A DNA stretch of 6,506 nt from CAYHOI01 sp964358175 (lineage in GTDB: Bacteria > Margulisbacteria > Riflemargulisbacteria > GWF2-35-9). A model generated the notes under the pieces. The model did no database searches and was not told the DNA's origin. It saw nothing but the letters and a program-made list of their open reading frames with translations. The stretch spans positions 1-6,506 of the forward strand of contig CAYHOI010000101.1 of NCBI GenBank assembly GCA_964358175.1, written 5' to 3'. Every line of letters starts with the position of its first letter. The stretch's first letter is position 1. Positions 5,520 to 6,506 of this stretch are shown here, piece by piece. The translations under genes were made by a program, and so were the position numbers.

Positions 5520-6393
5520 CAATGATCCTTTGAACCAGTTTGGGGAAGGTGATGCCTCTAGCGAGGGCCTGAGCCGGAAGATCGCTGGTGTCGGTCATTC
5601 CGGGAACCGTGTTGAGTTCCAGTATGTGTGGCTCGCCGGAAGAGCTAAGGATCATATCCACTCTGACTGCACCTCGACATCCAACAACACGATAGGCTGC
5701 TTGTGCAACTTCTTGGATGTACTTTTGGGTGTGACTCTCAAGGGGGGCTGGAAGAATAAAGTCGGTCATTCCTTGGGTATATTTTGCCTCATAATCGTAA
5801 AAACGATTTTTGGGAAGGAGTTCCAAAATGGGATAACAATCCTGATCCAGCAAGCTCACCGTAAGTTCCCGACCGGGGATGTAGTTTTCTACAAACAAAT
5901 CCATATGCTGGGTTGAAAGCGAAGAAAACTGTTCTTCCAACTGGTTATAGGAATCGACAATAGCTACCCCAATGCTGGATCCTTCATGTGCGGGTTTAAT
6001 GACCTGGGGAAAGGATGTAACTTGCTTCAAATCGTCAAAAGTATTCAACTTGATAAAGGGTGCAGTAGGTAGGTGATGATAAATGAGGAGTTCTTTGGTG
6101 ATGATTTTGTTGCACGCGATAGCTGATGCACAAATGCCGGAACCAGAGTATGGAATATTTAACCATTCCAAAAGCCCTTGAATAGAGCCGTCCTCGCCAC
6201 CTTTGCCATGCAAGGCAATAAAAGCAAAGTCTATGTCGCGCGGAATTGTTTCGTTAGCGGGGTCTACGAGAGTCGTTTCATAACCCAGTTCCTTTAACGC
6301 TTTCGCAACATTTGCCCCAGAACGAAGGGAGACGTCTCGTTCATTGGAAATACCTCCGCAGAGAACCGCTACTTTTTGAATTGTTTTTCTCAT
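5500..6393 (-). CDS. ddl: D-alanine--D-alanine ligase
   Basis: Cytoplasmic ATP-grasp enzyme joining two D-alanines for the peptidoglycan pentapeptide; 297 residues, normal for the shorter DdlB-type. Features in order: VLCGGISNERDVSLRSG (10-26) with the D-Ala-binding Glu18, HGKGGEDGSIQGLLE (62-76), PYSGSGICASAIACNK (81-96), the ATP-binding loop KPAHEGSSIGV (133-143), ENYIPGRELTVSLLD (169-183), the omega-loop FYDYEAKYTQG (198-208), then VRVDM (243-247) and LELNTVPGMT (258-267), which supply metal-binding acidic and Asn residues. The Tyr-bearing YDYEAKY loop points to D-Ala-D-Ala rather than the D-Ala-D-lactate product of VanA-type ligases. The ATG is fixed by the standard N-terminus, although no clear ribosome binding site is visible. 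It is the first gene of the cluster here and overlaps ftsQ by 20 bases. Confidence 0.97.
   Translation of the reverse strand: MRKTIQKVAVLCGGISNERDVSLRSGANVAKALKELGYETTLVDPANETIPRDIDFAFIALHGKGGEDGSIQGLLEWLNIPYSGSGICASAIACNKIITKELLIYHHLPTAPFIKLNTFDDLKQVTSFPQVIKPAHEGSSIGVAIVDSYNQLEEQFSSLSTQHMDLFVENYIPGRELTVSLLDQDCYPILELLPKNRFYDYEAKYTQGMTDFILPAPLESHTQKYIQEVAQAAYRVVGCRGAVRVDMILSSSGEPHILELNTVPGMTDTSDLPAQALARGITFPKLVQRIIDASLTH
5526..5531 (-). promoter_or_regulatory. ribosome binding site deciding the ftsQ start
   Basis: AAAGGA on the minus strand, inside the 3' end of ddl. Six bases separate it from the ATG at 5517-5519 and only three from the TTG at 5520-5522, which favours the ATG. Confidence 0.65.
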
Positions 6394-6403
6394 CAGAGTT
6401 CTG

Positions 6404-6409
6404 ATTATA
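6404..6409 (-). promoter_or_regulatory. possible -10 element upstream of ddl
   Basis: A perfect TATAAT on the minus strand, 10 bases before the ddl ATG. It would give a transcript with almost no leader, which fits the lack of a visible ribosome binding site. No good -35 hexamer sits 16-18 bases upstream, and AT-rich DNA can produce this hexamer by chance. Confidence 0.3.
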
Positions 6410-6490
6410 TTCTATTTTTTGTTGTTTGCGGAAGGCCAACTGAAGGAGTGATCAGGGCGAGCGCATCTAAAATTGTGTTAATTTCGCCTC

Positions 6491-6500
6491 ACCCCCTACC
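6491..6500. repeat. 10-bp half-site of the 20-bp palindrome
   Basis: ACCCCCTACC here is identical to the right half of the palindrome at 122-141. The surrounding C-rich run (6491-6505) continues to the window edge, so a longer repeat could extend outside. Confidence 0.5.
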
Positions 6501-6506
6501 CCCCTC

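Larger units (their letters stand above)
6394..6506. other. non-coding leader upstream of ddl
   Basis: A 113-base stretch to the window edge. The three minus-strand frames each meet a stop within it, so at most the tail of an upstream gene could lie at the extreme edge, and nothing recognisable is encoded. It contains the possible TATAAT and, at the edge, a G-rich stretch on the minus strand that includes the 10-bp half-site. Confidence 0.6.

Noticed and set aside
6448..6506. Plus-strand frame from a GTG next to GGAG, open to the window edge
   Set aside because: The Shine-Dalgarno-like bases overlap the start codon instead of preceding it, and the short proline-rich product reads the C-rich repeat.

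Overview
This window is a compact cell-division and cell-wall (dcw-type) gene cluster, read entirely on the minus strand. In transcription order it holds ddl (D-alanine--D-alanine ligase), ftsQ/divIB, a GmhB-like HAD phosphatase, ftsA, ftsZ, and a secreted SLH-domain protein with a predicted outer-membrane beta-barrel. No plus-strand gene, tRNA, rRNA, CRISPR array or insertion sequence is supported.

Organism: a bacterium that divides with FtsZ and makes peptidoglycan. The last gene has the layout of OmpM/Slp-type proteins: signal peptide, one SLH domain, a coiled coil and a C-terminal barrel. Such proteins tie the outer membrane to the cell wall in diderm lineages outside the Proteobacteria, such as Cyanobacteria and relatives, Negativicutes, Deinococcus and Thermotogae. 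A GmhB-like phosphatase is compatible with heptose-containing surface glycans. A cyanobacteria-related or candidate-phylum diderm (for example Margulisbacteria-like) is a reasonable guess, but phylum cannot be fixed from this window.

Layout: positions 6394-6506 are the non-coding leader of ddl. From 6393 down to 3030, ddl, ftsQ, gmhB and ftsA overlap one another by 20, 8 and 4 bases, which implies one transcript and translational coupling. ftsA and ftsZ, often adjacent, are separated here by 319 bases. Most of that gap is two related, side-by-side palindromic elements, each with a small hairpin at its exact centre. ftsZ then has its own strong ribosome binding site, and its stop codon overlaps the start of the SLH-barrel gene (ATGA). 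Downstream, positions 1-167 contain a perfect 20-bp palindrome whose 10-bp half-site recurs at the far end of the window (6491-6500).

How the genes fit together: Ddl makes the D-Ala-D-Ala dipeptide of peptidoglycan precursors. FtsQ links the division machinery to the periplasm. FtsA anchors FtsZ to the inner membrane, and FtsZ carries the expected C-terminal docking peptide. The SLH-barrel protein probably links peptidoglycan to the outer membrane. Its coupling to ftsZ and the phosphatase between ftsQ and ftsA are the least ordinary aspects of gene content. The FtsA protein has altered ATP-site motifs, and the ftsA-ftsZ gap holds the most unusual DNA structure.
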